Shown in pieces: positions 8,500 to 18,260 of a stretch of DNA of 64,000 bases. How positions within the stretch are numbered: position 1 is the first letter of the stretch; each line of letters opens with the position of its first letter. Made by a program: the position numbers and the translations under genes. The stretch comes from Oceanobacillus oncorhynchi (GTDB lineage: Bacteria; Bacillota; Bacilli; Bacillales; Amphibacillaceae), in the NCBI RefSeq assembly GCF_000821065.1, contig NZ_CDGG01000001.1, forward strand, positions 868,001-932,000, read 5' to 3'. The notes beneath the pieces were generated by a model. It did not search any database, had not been told where the DNA came from, and worked only from the letters and a program-made list of their open reading frames with translations.

Positions 8500-9855
8500 A
8501 TGGATGTATTACTGATATCAATCGGATTAGCGATTGTAGCCGGGCTGATTTTCACGGCAATCGGCTTGATTTCCGGCTCCGATGAAACCGCTGTGCTTGT
8601 TCCCGCTACATTGATTGTAGTGCTGTTGGGAGCACCTCCGGAAGCTGTTTTTGCCTTTTTTATGGCTGCCGTACTTTCCAAGCATCTCACGCATGCGATT
8701 CCTACTGCATTAATGGGTGTTCCTGGAGATACGACGGCTACGCCGATGCTGGACCATGCGAACTTTATGCGGCGCATCGGCCTGCCGCATATTGCGTTGC
8801 GGAAAATGATTTCCGGCGGGATTATTGGTGCATTTATTGCGCTTCCTGTATCCTTGGCGTTTGCTGTATTCTTAAGCCAGTTTGGAGAATTTTTTCAGGA
8901 GAATGCCGGGCTAATATTTACATTAGCAGCTGTTTTGATTGGGTATTTTTCCAAAGGTCGCTGGGCGAGTATTATTTTGATTATCCCACTTGCCCTTGTA
9001 ATTCAAGGGTTGAATATGGTCAGCACCACGATTCTGGGAACCGGATTATCAATCAGCTTTTTCTTAGGTATTGCAATTGGACCTATGTTTACCGATATCT
9101 TATTAGCAACCTCCGGAAGCGGACGGCTGATGATTAAGCGCCAGCAGCCCAATGAATATAAATTAGCTCCAGAAAAGAAATCATGGTCGGGATATTTTCC
9201 GAATCCATTTAAAGTGTTAACGAAAAAACAAACAGCAGCGGTTGGAGGGACGTCGTTTTTATCTTCGTTAACCTTTGCTTTAAGTCCTGTCGGCATGACC
9301 GCATTGATGGGAGAGCTGGTAGGTTCCAGGATAAAGGGACAATACAAGAAGTCAACGGCCAGCCTTTCTACGATGAATGGGGTAACGGAATCAACGTATA
9401 TTGCGGAGACGATTATTCCGCTTGTGGCCTTTGGAATTCCACTTAGTCCGGTAGCAATCGGACCGGCGCAAGCGTTATTTAATGCGCCGCCTGTATTTAC
9501 AACAGAGCCGGTCCATAATCTGCATACGTTAATGGAGCCGATGGATTTTCTTCTATACGGGTTGATTGGAATTATTGTTGCGGCTGTTATTGCCTATCCA
9601 TTTTCGATGAATTTTGCGCGGAAAGCGACGGTTCTTGTGTTAAAGCATATTAACCAGGAAGCCATTATTGCTATGTTTATCGGAGTGGTTACCTTGCTTG
9701 CGTTCTATGAAGGCGGCTTGGTGAGCGTCAGCGTCACGTTTGCCATGGCAATGGTCGGCGGATTATTGAATCGTTTCCTTGGTGTGGGAATCGGGGTTCA
9801 ATTTATGATATTCTATGGCTCCGGCTGGATTGTAACAACGTTATTAGGTATGTAA
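8500..9855 (+). CDS. TctA-family tripartite tricarboxylate transporter large permease
   Basis: A 451-residue polytopic membrane protein with about ten or more predicted helices. Family features include SGSDETAVLVPATL near the N-terminus, an ALMGVPGDTTATPMLDH loop like the conserved TctA GxPG loop, and a repeated half with STMNGVTESTYIAETIIPLVAFGIPLSP. TctA proteins import citrate or other carboxylates with a periplasmic-type binding protein (TctC); no TctC gene is nearby. A good ribosome binding site (AGAGGAG) precedes ATG 8500. The substrate is unknown. Confidence 0.8.
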   Translation: MDVLLISIGLAIVAGLIFTAIGLISGSDETAVLVPATLIVVLLGAPPEAVFAFFMAAVLSKHLTHAIPTALMGVPGDTTATPMLDHANFMRRIGLPHIALRKMISGGIIGAFIALPVSLAFAVFLSQFGEFFQENAGLIFTLAAVLIGYFSKGRWASIILIIPLALVIQGLNMVSTTILGTGLSISFFLGIAIGPMFTDILLATSGSGRLMIKRQQPNEYKLAPEKKSWSGYFPNPFKVLTKKQTAAVGGTSFLSSLTFALSPVGMTALMGELVGSRIKGQYKKSTASLSTMNGVTESTYIAETIIPLVAFGIPLSPVAIGPAQALFNAPPVFTTEPVHNLHTLMEPMDFLLYGLIGIIVAAVIAYPFSMNFARKATVLVLKHINQEAIIAMFIGVVTLLAFYEGGLVSVSVTFAMAMVGGLLNRFLGVGIGVQFMIFYGSGWIVTTLLGM

Positions 9856-9951
9856 GGTGTGAAATACAGCGGAACAGATATATCAAAACAGGCCGGTCAA
9901 TCAACATGGCTTCAAATATGGTAAGATAGCAACAGGAAGGATGTGAAGCAC

Positions 9952-10797
9952 GTGAAGTTAATTGCAATTGATTTAGATGGTACATTACTAAGTGAAGACG
10001 GAAAGATCAGTGAAGAAAATCAAGAAGCGATTCATAGAAGACAAGCAAACGGCGATATCGTTGCTTTTTGTTCTGGAAGATCATTGCATGATATGCAGAA
10101 AATTGCGGAAGCGGCGAATTTAGAGGTTCCATTAATTTGTGCGAATGGTTCGTTGACCAGTGTGAATGGAGAAGTTATCCGCAGCCAGATACTTGTTGCG
10201 GACAAGCTGACGGAAATCATGGACACGGTGGCGAGTGCAGGATTATATTTTGAGGTTTATACGAATAAAGGCGTCTATATTCAAAAGGATAAGAAGCCGA
10301 TTTTAGAAGAAGAGAAGGAAGCTTTGTTTGATACGCCGGAAGAAAAGGAAAATGCCGGGCATATTATTCGAATACAAAATATGCAGTATGGGATGGTAGA
10401 AGTAGATGACTACTTAGAAGCAGGAGTAACCGAATTGGATCCGTATAAAGTATTTATTTTGTCCTTCCGTCGCCAGGAGCTGGAGAAGCTTGCGGAAGGC
10501 TGGGAAGGCAGAGAGGATATTTCCATCACCACCTCGGGCTATCAAAAATTAGAGGTTGCTCATCCGGACGCCAGCAAAGGAAATGCATTAGAAGCGCTGG
10601 CAGCGTATTATGAAATTCCGCAGAAGGACACCGTCAGCATTGGAGATAATTTTAATGATATTTCGATGCTTGAATATGCAGGAACAGCTGTAGCGATGCA
10701 TAATGCTGAACCGGAAGTAAAGGAATATGCAGACCATGTAACAAGAAGTAATGAAGAAAATGGTGTCGGTCATGCATTAAATGAAATCATCAAATAA
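9952..10797 (+). CDS. Cof-type HAD-superfamily phosphatase
   Basis: A 281-residue haloacid-dehalogenase-like hydrolase of the Cof/YitU/YkrA type, expected to dephosphorylate small sugar phosphates or similar metabolites. Motif I (AIDLDGTLL, with Asp7 and Asp9) opens the protein. Motif II lies in the CSGRS region, and motifs III and IV are in DASKGNALEAL and IGDNFNDISMLEYAG. A large cap domain fills the middle. I chose GTG 9952 because AGGAAGG lies 11 bases upstream; GTG 9943 is in frame but only two bases from that site. It is followed by a strong bidirectional terminator shared with the next gene. Confidence 0.85.
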   Translation: MKLIAIDLDGTLLSEDGKISEENQEAIHRRQANGDIVAFCSGRSLHDMQKIAEAANLEVPLICANGSLTSVNGEVIRSQILVADKLTEIMDTVASAGLYFEVYTNKGVYIQKDKKPILEEEKEALFDTPEEKENAGHIIRIQNMQYGMVEVDDYLEAGVTELDPYKVFILSFRRQELEKLAEGWEGREDISITTSGYQKLEVAHPDASKGNALEALAAYYEIPQKDTVSIGDNFNDISMLEYAGTAVAMHNAEPEVKEYADHVTRSNEENGVGHALNEIIK

Positions 10798-10862
10798 GAC
10801 AGCAGAGGCTTTGCTTATAAAACGAAACGTCACGCAGTGGGAGTTTTGGCTCCCCATAATAA

Positions 10863-10897
10863 AAAATCCGAATCTGATTTTTACAGATTCGGATTTT
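10863..10897. terminator. Bidirectional Rho-independent terminator
   Basis: AAAATCCGAATCTG (10863-10876) and CAGATTCGGATTTT (10884-10897) form a perfect 14-bp stem with a 7-nt loop. It serves both the HAD phosphatase and the convergent permease gene. Confidence 0.9.
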
Positions 10898-10904
10898 AGT
10901 TGTT

Positions 10905-11999
10905 CTATATACTTTCTTCTTCTACCTTTTCAATCGACTTCTTCTTCACGAATTGAAATAAGCCAACTTCATGGGCTGCTTGAAATGCGCTGACAACAAA
11001 CGGACCAAAAATAAGTCCGAGCACACCAAAGAAGACAAATCCAAAATACATGGATAAAACGGTTGGCAATGCCGCGAGCCCCATTTGATCACCGAGCACC
11101 TTAGGCTCCGTAATCCGTCTGATGACCAGGAGAAATAAGGCTAATACCATCAGCTGCAGACCGGTTGGAACGTCGCCGATAAGCATCATCAGTCCTCCCC
11201 AGGGAACCAGAATTAATGCCGGACCGACATACAGCGGAATAATGTCTACGAGCCAGATAATAAAGGTCATTAAGAGCGCAAACCGAGGTGAGATAAATAA
11301 TAAGCTCACATAGGTAAGTATGAAAATCATTACACTAAGCAGGAATTGCGCTTTCCAGTATCCCCAGAAAACCGTTTTTAAACGCTGGAAGAAGGTCTTT
11401 AATTTTGTAGATGTTGTCTCTGGAAACAGAGAGAAAAAAGCTTGGAACAGCTTTGGCAGATCCAGACTGAATAAAAAGAAAGTAATCAGGTAGACAAGCG
11501 ATACAAAAAGCAGATTAGGAATGGATTGGACCCAGGAACCAAGCATGCCAATCAAACTCTCTACTAAGTCATATCCTGTGTTTAACAGCCGTTCTGATTG
11601 ACGTTCCAGTTCACTGATAATCGCATCACGCTGCGGCAAATCAGCAATTAAATCATTGAACCTGTTAATAATTTCAGTGATGATGGTCTGAATTTCACTT
11701 CCGTATCTGGGAACATTATAACTCCATTCCACGATACGGCTGATGGTACTTGTGAGCATGACATAAATTAATCCGCAAGCCACTACCACGAAGGTCGTAA
11801 AAACAATGGTAACCGGCCAGATTCGTTTTTCTTGTTTTAATACTTTTTGCAGCAGCTTCACAAGCGGTTCAAAAATAATTGCTGTTAATAATGCCAGCAG
11901 GACAGGTATAAATACCGAAAAGTAAAAATATAAAAATACAGCTAGTGCTATAAGTAAGATGCCGATAATAATTTTTTTGATTAATGATTGATTTAACAA
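10905..11999 (-). CDS. AI-2E-type membrane permease, YtvI-like
   Basis: A 364-residue polytopic membrane protein of the AI-2E transporter superfamily, most like the sporulation-associated YtvI branch. Features are two N-terminal helices, a long extracytoplasmic helical segment (about residues 70-150), and C-terminal helices carrying LVDIIPLYVGPALILVPW and RITEPKVLGDQMGLAALPTVLSMYFG. The substrate is unknown and the sporulation link is by family resemblance. I place the start at TTG 11999, seven bases after GGGGG. The gene ends eight bases from the shared terminator. Confidence 0.8.
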   Translation of the reverse strand: MLNQSLIKKIIIGILLIALAVFLYFYFSVFIPVLLALLTAIIFEPLVKLLQKVLKQEKRIWPVTIVFTTFVVVACGLIYVMLTSTISRIVEWSYNVPRYGSEIQTIITEIINRFNDLIADLPQRDAIISELERQSERLLNTGYDLVESLIGMLGSWVQSIPNLLFVSLVYLITFFLFSLDLPKLFQAFFSLFPETTSTKLKTFFQRLKTVFWGYWKAQFLLSVMIFILTYVSLLFISPRFALLMTFIIWLVDIIPLYVGPALILVPWGGLMMLIGDVPTGLQLMVLALFLLVIRRITEPKVLGDQMGLAALPTVLSMYFGFVFFGVLGLIFGPFVVSAFQAAHEVGLFQFVKKKSIEKVEEESI

Positions 12000-12105
12000 A
12001 AGCTTTCCCCCTGCCGAATAACACAATAAAATATCATAATATCATTTTATAATCCGGCTTTCAAATTGTAAACCGGATTAGTGGAGTTCAGGAATTATTG
12101 CTGTA

Positions 12106-13437
12106 TTATTCCGCCTGTTCATGAATCCAATCGCTGATATCCTTGATAACCTGTTCATCCACATGACCAGGAATATTGTATTCAGCTATCGCGCCTTTAT
12201 TTTCCCCTTGGGATAGAATAAAGTTATGGTTAAGGTCCGGATAGGTTTTTAATGTTGCCTGCGATTCATTTGCAAAAATATCTTCCCATGCAGCGAAGTC
12301 ATTCTCCACGGTGACCTGAAAATCTGCTTCCCCCTGAAGAATAAGCAGTGGTTTATTGGAATCAAGAGCAATTTGGCCGACATCGTATTGATCCATTTCT
12401 TGAAGATAATATCCGCTCATTCCGCCAATGTCATATTCCATGGCTTCTTCTGGAGACATATCTTGAAAGCTTTCGGCAAGCTCTTTAAATGCATCTGCTT
12501 GTTCCTGCAGCTGTTCTCGTGCTTCTTCACTCAGATTATCAGAAGCTAAATCTAATTGCTGATTGTACAGGATTTCCCATAATGACCGGGGAGAGCCTGC
12601 TAAAAGAATCATGCCAGCTGTATCTGCCTCGTCGTCAATGCGCGGCGCCAGCATTCCCCCGAGAGAATGTCCATTGATGTATACTTGATCCGTCTGAATT
12701 CGGTCGTCCGCTTGCAGCATGCGGGCTGCTTCCACAGCATCATCCACCGTTTCTTCCTTAACGGTCAGTGCCGCTCCCAGCTCTTCCACCATTTTTTCTC
12801 CATGTGTATACGTACGCTTATCATAACGTAACACCGCAATTCCTTCTTCTGCTAATCCATAAGCAATATCCTGAAAGGGTTTGTAGCTAAAAATAGTTTC
12901 ATCCATATCATTTGGACCAGATCCATGTACAAGCACCACAGCTGGATATGGTCCGCCTTCCTCATCGGGCAGGGTCAATTTTCCATTTAGGGGGTAGCCG
13001 TCATCCGCTTCTATTGTGATATCCTCTTCCACAGCATCATCAGGGAGGGCTAAATCCTCCATTGGGCGCGCTATTTGTAAGCTCTCCAGTTTTTCTTCTT
13101 CATTCCAATCCATGGTTACCTCCATTCGTGCATCATCAAAAATGACTTCACCGGAAACAGCTGTCTCGTCATCATCTGCGGTTGCTTCCAGATTGTTAAT
13201 TTCTTCAAATGTACTTCCGCGATTAGCTTCCCAGGACAGCCGTAATTCATCTGCAGGGTATGCATCCTGCAGTGCTGCGGAGAAATATTGGTCGGTAATT
13301 TGCTGATATTCCTCCTCCTGCAACTGCTGAAGCACTTCTTCTGCGTTCTCTTCTGCTGTGCTTTCCTGACTCGAACAGGCAGAGAGGAGAAAAAAGGCTG
13401 AACCAGCCAGAATTATGTATGTTTTGCGCAACATCAT
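12106..13437 (-). CDS. Lipoprotein alpha/beta hydrolase with DUF3887-like N-terminal domain
   Basis: An extracellular, membrane-anchored serine hydrolase of 443 residues. The lipobox LSAC places the acylated Cys about 20 residues in. An NTF2-like DUF3887 segment follows (about 30-130) and then an alpha/beta-hydrolase domain with LVHGSGPNDMDE, the nucleophile elbow GHSLGG, the acid region EADFQVT and the catalytic His in DLNHNF. Its surface is very acidic, as in halotolerant species. The natural substrate is unknown. The upstream in-frame ATG 13449 has no ribosome binding site, whereas AAAAGGG precedes ATG 13437/13434. Confidence 0.85.
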   Translation of the reverse strand: MMLRKTYIILAGSAFFLLSACSSQESTAEENAEEVLQQLQEEEYQQITDQYFSAALQDAYPADELRLSWEANRGSTFEEINNLEATADDDETAVSGEVIFDDARMEVTMDWNEEEKLESLQIARPMEDLALPDDAVEEDITIEADDGYPLNGKLTLPDEEGGPYPAVVLVHGSGPNDMDETIFSYKPFQDIAYGLAEEGIAVLRYDKRTYTHGEKMVEELGAALTVKEETVDDAVEAARMLQADDRIQTDQVYINGHSLGGMLAPRIDDEADTAGMILLAGSPRSLWEILYNQQLDLASDNLSEEAREQLQEQADAFKELAESFQDMSPEEAMEYDIGGMSGYYLQEMDQYDVGQIALDSNKPLLILQGEADFQVTVENDFAAWEDIFANESQATLKTYPDLNHNFILSQGENKGAIAEYNIPGHVDEQVIKDISDWIHEQAE

Positions 13438-13634
13438 CACCCTTTTCATAAATTATGTGTTTATCTCAAATGAATGGAAGAGCATACAAAGCCTATACCC
13501 TATTGTACGATTTACGAAGGGGTTATGTTTCAAAACTACCTAATTATTTGTTGGTTTGTCCATATTTCGTTAAGATAGGGTTATACTTGAAAGAACGCAT
13601 GATAGAATGATTTTTATGGGAAGAGGTGGAGGAC

Positions 13635-14042
13635 ATGACTACGAATGCAATCGAATTTCAAATAAAAACAAAGAAGAAGCAGGAATTTGTTTTCTTGGAT
13701 AGCCAGCTGGAGGAAATTTTAGACCAGAGCGGTGTGCAGGAAGGAATCATGCTGGTATATTGTCCGCATACGACCGGCGGAATTACAATTAATGAAAATG
13801 CTGATCCAGATGTACGGCGTGACTTATCGCTTGGCTTGAACGAAACCTTTCCAAATAAAGAAGCCTATGTCCATATGGAAGGCAATTCGGACGGACATAT
13901 GAAATCATCGGTTGTCGGTGCCAGCGAAACATTGATTATTTCCAACGGTCATCTGATTCTGGGAACATGGCAGAGTGTCTATTTCTGTGAATTTGACGGG
14001 CCGAGAACACGGACGGTGTACGTGAAGATAATAGAAGGGTAA
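13635..14042 (+). CDS. YjbQ family (UPF0047) protein
   Basis: A 135-residue single-domain protein of the YjbQ/UPF0047 family. Seen: VYCPHTTGGITINENADPDV, the HMEGNSDGHMKSS segment and GTWQSVYFCEFDGPRTR at the C-terminus, which carry the conserved His and Asp residues of the family. Some homologues show weak thiamine-phosphate-synthase activity, but the cellular role is unsettled. GAGGTGGAGG lies just upstream of ATG 13635, favouring it over the in-frame GTG 13626. A protein phosphatase gene follows 28 bases later. Confidence 0.85.
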   Translation: MTTNAIEFQIKTKKKQEFVFLDSQLEEILDQSGVQEGIMLVYCPHTTGGITINENADPDVRRDLSLGLNETFPNKEAYVHMEGNSDGHMKSSVVGASETLIISNGHLILGTWQSVYFCEFDGPRTRTVYVKIIEG

Positions 14043-14070
14043 GGTTTGTGACTAAAGGGGAGGCAGAAGC

Positions 14071-14811
14071 GTGACAACAGAAACTTTATTGTTTAATCCG
14101 GCAAGACATATTGCATTAGAAGGGACACAAAATATTCGTGATCTGGGAGGCTATCCAACGAAGGATGGCAAGCAAACAAAATGGGGAAAGTATTATCGGG
14201 CAGATTCGCTGCATCAGGTGAGCCCTGAGGGGCATGCTTTTCTGCAAAAGGAAAGAGGCATTCATACCGTTATTGATTTACGCATGAGCATGGAAGGGAA
14301 ATATCGAAAAGAGGATAAAGCACGTTATGATTTTTATAATATCCCCTTGCTGGACCCGGCTACATTTACGACTAAAATGCCGAAAAGTCTTGTGGAAATG
14401 TATATCTTGATGCTAGAGACCAGCAAGCCGAAATTTAAACAAATCATGGATATTTTTCTTGAAAATAAAGGAAATCCGGTTCTGTTCCATTGCCGGGTTG
14501 GAAAGGATCGTACAGGTGTCCTGGCCGCTATTTTATTAGATTTAGCAGGCGTGCCAAGAGATATTATCGTGAAGGATTATGCGCTGACGGGCGAGTATAA
14601 GAAGATAACGGATGAAGAGCTTCATCATCGTCCGCCGTTGATGTCACGGAATCAATTTAAAGCGATGTTGAGCTGTGAACCTGCTTACATGGAAGCATTT
14701 TTGGACTATTTGTATAAAGAATATGGCAGTGCGGCTGATTTTCTGAAAGTGATTGGTTTGAGAGAGGAAGAAATCACTGATTTGCGAGATGATTTTATAG
14801 AGGAAGGATAG
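14071..14811 (+). CDS. Tyrosine-protein phosphatase (Tyr_phosphatase_3 / IphP-LipA type)
   Basis: A 246-residue cytoplasmic dual-specificity-type phosphatase. The active-site loop HCRVGKDRTG holds Cys141 and Arg147 (CX5R), preceded by the family signature NIRDLGGYPT near residue 21 and DLRMSMEG near 69. Relatives act on phosphotyrosine or phosphoinositides. It starts at GTG 14071 after GGGAGGCAG and probably shares a transcript with yjbQ. A terminator hairpin begins 10 bases after the stop. Confidence 0.88.
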   Translation: MTTETLLFNPARHIALEGTQNIRDLGGYPTKDGKQTKWGKYYRADSLHQVSPEGHAFLQKERGIHTVIDLRMSMEGKYRKEDKARYDFYNIPLLDPATFTTKMPKSLVEMYILMLETSKPKFKQIMDIFLENKGNPVLFHCRVGKDRTGVLAAILLDLAGVPRDIIVKDYALTGEYKKITDEELHHRPPLMSRNQFKAMLSCEPAYMEAFLDYLYKEYGSAADFLKVIGLREEEITDLRDDFIEEG

Positions 14812-14821
14812 CATAAAAAAA

Positions 14822-14866
14822 GGAGAAGAACGGTTGAAATTTATGCCGTTCTTCTCTCTTTTTTTC
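14822..14866 (+). terminator. Rho-independent terminator of the phosphatase gene
   Basis: GGAGAAGAACGG (14822-14833) pairs with CCGTTCTTCTC (14846-14856), followed by CT and seven T. Confidence 0.85.
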
Positions 14867-14872
14867 TGTTTT

Positions 14873-15247
14873 CTAATAGTACGGTGGATAGGGGTAGCCG
14901 TTATAATAACCAGGTGGTCCGGGCGGTCCAGGAGGGCCAGGCGGACCCGGCGGGCCATAATATCCCATTGGCCCAGGCGGTCCTGGAGGTCCGGGCGGCC
15001 CGGGAGGACCATAATATCCCGGGCCTCCGCCAGGACTAAAAGCGCTGCCCAATAAACCGCCGGCTAATCCGCCGATGAACGGGAAAAAGAACGCACGCTG
15101 TTCTGGCGCATGCTGATTAAATGGCTGTCCCGGGTATGCATTATATGGTGAAGCAGTTATATCAAACTGATCCGGATGCTGATAATCCATCACCTGATAT
15201 TCATCTGCATGAGAATACCCATGATTTGGGTCAGAGTGCATATACAT
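14873..15247 (-). CDS. Collagen-like Gly-Pro-Pro repeat protein, probably spore or cell surface
   Basis: A 124-residue protein with a Tyr/His/Asp-rich N-terminal half, a short hydrophobic Gly-rich stretch ([16 protein letters not shown], about 53-68) and two blocks of Gly-Pro-Pro repeats (about 80-92 and 99-113) separated by MGYY and ending NGYPYPPYY. Such tracts form collagen-like triple helices, and in spore formers they are often found on the exosporium or coat; that location is inferred. No signal peptide is visible. The GPP blocks are nearly identical on the DNA level and may vary in number. It is convergent with the tyrosine phosphatase gene. Confidence 0.75.
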   Translation of the reverse strand: MYMHSDPNHGYSHADEYQVMDYQHPDQFDITASPYNAYPGQPFNQHAPEQRAFFFPFIGGLAGGLLGSAFSPGGGPGYYGPPGPPGPPGPPGPMGYYGPPGPPGPPGPPGPPGYYNGYPYPPYY

Positions 15248-15339
15248 TCCTCTTTTCTACATAAGCTATATACCTAACTTATGCAGCTGCTTCAATTATG
15301 TTCACCCATTCCTCTGTATCGTCTTTTAGAATCCGGTCC

Positions 15340-15591
15340 TTAACGGCGGAATAGTCGCATGATGAAACTGACAATAAGAATAAGGATAATCGCACCAATT
15401 AAAGCAGGTACGATAGAGAACCCGCCTATTTCCGGACCTAGTTCTCCAAGAATCGCAGTACCGAGCCAGGCTCCAATGAAACCGGCAAGAATATTTCCGA
15501 TGATTCCGCCCGGCAAATCCTTACTTACTATTAATCCGGCTACCCAGCCGATAATTCCACCAACGATTAGACTCCAAATAAAACTTAGCAT
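15340..15591 (-). CDS. GlsB/YeaQ/YmgE family small membrane protein
   Basis: An 83-residue, very hydrophobic protein with three membrane segments and the family glycine pattern GGIIGWVAGLIV, PGGIIGNILAGFIGAWLG and LIGAIILI. Members are often stress-induced (transglycosylase-associated family) but have no defined biochemical function. I place the start at ATG 15591, eight bases or so after AAAGGAATG; the track-open ATG three codons earlier overlaps that site. It stands alone. Confidence 0.85.
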   Translation of the reverse strand: MLSFIWSLIVGGIIGWVAGLIVSKDLPGGIIGNILAGFIGAWLGTAILGELGPEIGGFSIVPALIGAIILILIVSFIMRLFRR

Positions 15592-16002
15592 AAAAATCAT
15601 TCCTTTCTATATTTTATTTATCCCCAACTATATAAACTTTAAAACGAGAAATCCTTCTTTTTTTAACAAAAAATAGAAAAAATGCTTCAGAATTCCTAGT
15701 ATGGAAAATGAAAATGAAATACAGCTATAATTTTTAGGTTGAAAGTACTTTTATAAATGAAAAGGTTAATAGGTAATAAGGTGTGTTCCCCCTGTGAAAA
15801 TCATGGATGTTTTATTAAAATCAATCTTTCATACATGGAACTTTTATCTTATAAGAAGTATTTAGTTTTTTTGATTTAATGTTAAAGGGTTATTTTTATT
15901 TTATGATTTGATTCTAAAAGAATGATAAATTTACTTTATATTCCTTTTATTTCTTTTTAATGGAATTAGTAAAAATATTTTATAATATTTATTGTATTTA
16001 GA
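15592..16002. other. AT-rich intergenic region before the chemoreceptor cluster
   Basis: This stretch carries no open frame of interest and no clear repeat. It must hold the promoter of the YeaQ-like gene. The SigD-like promoter of the first chemoreceptor follows it. Confidence 0.5.
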
Positions 16003-16029
16003 TACATTTTTTCAGTTTTCTTCCGATAA
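16003..16029 (+). promoter_or_regulatory. SigD-type (flagellar sigma factor) promoter, chemoreceptor 1
   Basis: TACA, 15 bases, TCCGATAA; compare the SigD consensus TAAA-N15-GCCGATAT. It lies 31 bases upstream of the ATG. Confidence 0.6.
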
Positions 16030-16060
16030 ATAATTATAGACAATTAGGAGAGATGAAAAA

Positions 16061-18031
16061 ATGAAGAAATTATTTAAAGCCAAAGGAATCCGGTTTAAGT
16101 TAGTCTTATCTTTTTTCTTAATACTACTCGTCCCGGGAATAATCGTAAGTACGATGTCATTTTTTACTTCAACAAATACTGTAGAGCAGCAGAAGCGGGA
16201 TCAGGTGCAGGAATTAACTGCGGTGATAAATCAGACAATCAATAATACATTTGATCTGAAGCAGAGGGATATGGAAGTCTTATCAAGCGTAATTACAGCC
16301 GACGTCATAGAAGATACTGACGAATTAGATCGAAGAATGTCTGAGTACATAGAGATTCATGAAGAGGCTCCGGAATTTTATCTTGGAACAACAGACGGCG
16401 ATTACCATATGCAGCCGGACTTAGAGATGGAGGAAGGCTACGATCCAAGAGAGCGTGACTGGTATCTGGAAGCCATGGCAAATCCGGAAGAAGTCATTAT
16501 TTCTGATCCATACCTGACAGCAAGCGGGGACGGGCAGATAGCGGTCAGTATTTCGAAAGCACTGGAAGATGGTTCGGGAGCCATCGGTATTGATGTATCC
16601 ATGGACTTTATTCAGCAGCTTGTATCAGAAATGAGCATAGGAGAAAATGGATACGCTATCCTGCTGGATACGAATCAAAACTTTATTTATCATCCGGAAA
16701 CAGAAGCTGGAGAAGACGCAGAAGAAGCTTTCTATCAGAATATGTATGGAAATGATTCTGGGACGTTTGACTATGATTACAACAATATGTCTAAAATTAT
16801 GGTATATGATACGAACAGTTTAACGGGTTGGAAATTGGGAGGAACCATTGACCAAAGTGAAGTAGAAGCTGCAGCCAGGTCTATCTCTACACCGGTTACC
16901 ATTGTACAGGCTTTGACGATAGTCATCGGAACAGTCATTATTTTATTTCTGATTCGTTCGATTATCCGCCCAATCAAGGATTTAAAAGAAAAAGCAGAAG
17001 TCATCAGTACGGGAGACTTAACGCAGTCTGTGGAAGTCAAAACAAATGATGAGATTGGCGAGCTGGGCACTGCTTTTAATAAAATGGGAGAGAGCCTGCG
17101 GGAGCTGGTTGGCGAGGTCGAATATAATGCGCAGCAGGTAGCCGCCTCTGCACAGGAATTAAATGCAAATGCTGATCAGATGACAAGCTCATCGGAGCAG
17201 GTTTCCCTGGCTATTCAAGAGGTATCCTCCAGTGCAGAGCATCAGTTAAGCGGTACGGAAGATGGAGTGAATTCGCTGGAAGAAGTGTCTACAGGCGTGC
17301 ACAGAGTCGTTGAAAGCTCTGCCCAAGTAACGGAATTCGTGCAAAAAATGAATGAACAGGCAGAGGTCGGCGGACAGGCTGTGAGCAACACATTAAATCA
17401 GATGACCTCGATTCAATCATCTGTCGAAAATACCAATGAAAATATTTCATCCTTATTAGAACGGTCGAAGCAGGTCAGCACGATTTTAAATGCCATTACC
17501 GATATTTCAGAACAGACGAATTTGCTCGCATTAAATGCAGCAATCGAAGCAGCCCGGGCAGGAGAGCATGGGAAAGGCTTTGCAGTTGTGGCAGATGAGG
17601 TGCGAAAGCTGGCTGAACAGTCGAAGCTTTCCGCTACGCAAATCAGGGAAATCATTGTAGGAATCCAGACAGACGTTGAGAATGCAGTAGATAAAATGGG
17701 GCAGGTTACCTCCAATGTCAACAGCGGACTGGATGTATCCTATGATGCCATCGATAAATTCGGTGAAATTCTCCGCTCCAGCGAAAGCATTAAACCGCAG
17801 ATGGAAGAAGTAACTGCCATCTCAGAACAAATGTCTGCCGCAGTTGGGCAGTTAATGGAAACCGTGAATAATCTGGCTTCCATCGCCCGCAATAATGCCG
17901 CATCCTCTGAGGAAGTAGCCGCATCTTCTGAAGAACAGCTTGCCTCCATGGAGGAAATCTCGGCATCTGCGAAATCACTTTCTTCCATGGCAGAGGATTT
18001 ATCGGAGAAAGTGTCAAAGTATAAATATTAA
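16061..18031 (+). CDS. Methyl-accepting chemotaxis protein 1 (Cache-HAMP-MCP signal)
   Basis: A 656-residue transmembrane receptor that senses an external ligand and controls the CheA kinase. Order: TM1 (about 15-35), extracellular double-Cache domain (about 40-275, with [12 protein letters not shown] and [12 protein letters not shown]), TM2 (about 285-303), HAMP ([11 protein letters not shown]), then the long cytoplasmic coiled coil. The signalling tip carries [18 protein letters not shown] and [16 protein letters not shown]. It ends in KYKY like its three neighbours. The ligand is unknown; the Cache sequence differs clearly from the other three while the signal domain is nearly the same. 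GGAGAG precedes the ATG. Confidence 0.93.
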   Translation: MKKLFKAKGIRFKLVLSFFLILLVPGIIVSTMSFFTSTNTVEQQKRDQVQELTAVINQTINNTFDLKQRDMEVLSSVITADVIEDTDELDRRMSEYIEIHEEAPEFYLGTTDGDYHMQPDLEMEEGYDPRERDWYLEAMANPEEVIISDPYLTASGDGQIAVSISKALEDGSGAIGIDVSMDFIQQLVSEMSIGENGYAILLDTNQNFIYHPETEAGEDAEEAFYQNMYGNDSGTFDYDYNNMSKIMVYDTNSLTGWKLGGTIDQSEVEAAARSISTPVTIVQALTIVIGTVIILFLIRSIIRPIKDLKEKAEVISTGDLTQSVEVKTNDEIGELGTAFNKMGESLRELVGEVEYNAQQVAASAQELNANADQMTSSSEQVSLAIQEVSSSAEHQLSGTEDGVNSLEEVSTGVHRVVESSAQVTEFVQKMNEQAEVGGQAVSNTLNQMTSIQSSVENTNENISSLLERSKQVSTILNAITDISEQTNLLALNAAIEAARAGEHGKGFAVVADEVRKLAEQSKLSATQIREIIVGIQTDVENAVDKMGQVTSNVNSGLDVSYDAIDKFGEILRSSESIKPQMEEVTAISEQMSAAVGQLMETVNNLASIARNNAASSEEVAASSEEQLASMEEISASAKSLSSMAEDLSEKVSKYKY

Positions 18032-18092
18032 AGGTTTTAACACTATCTTAAGAAGAAACCCTTAAACTGAATTAATTTTTACCTTAATAAAA

Positions 18093-18127
18093 AAGTGCAG
18101 TAGTGAGAAATTGCTGCACTTTTTTTA
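18093..18127 (+). terminator. Terminator of chemoreceptor 1
   Basis: AAGTGCAG (18093-18100) pairs with CTGCACTT (18114-18121), followed by a T-run. Confidence 0.85.
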
Positions 18128-18193
18128 TGTCATTTTTTAGGTAATTAAACATAATTGTAAAAATATTTACAGGACTAATTAACGAAAAAAGTA

Positions 18194-18220
18194 TTCAAAT
18201 TATCATTTTCTTGCCGATAG
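18194..18220 (+). promoter_or_regulatory. SigD-type promoter, chemoreceptor 2
   Basis: TTCA (or TCAA one base later), 15 bases, GCCGATAG. The -10 element matches seven of eight positions of GCCGATAT. Confidence 0.7.
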
Positions 18221-18260
18221 ATAAGTATAGAAGCATTTTTAGCAGTAGGGGAGGACAACC

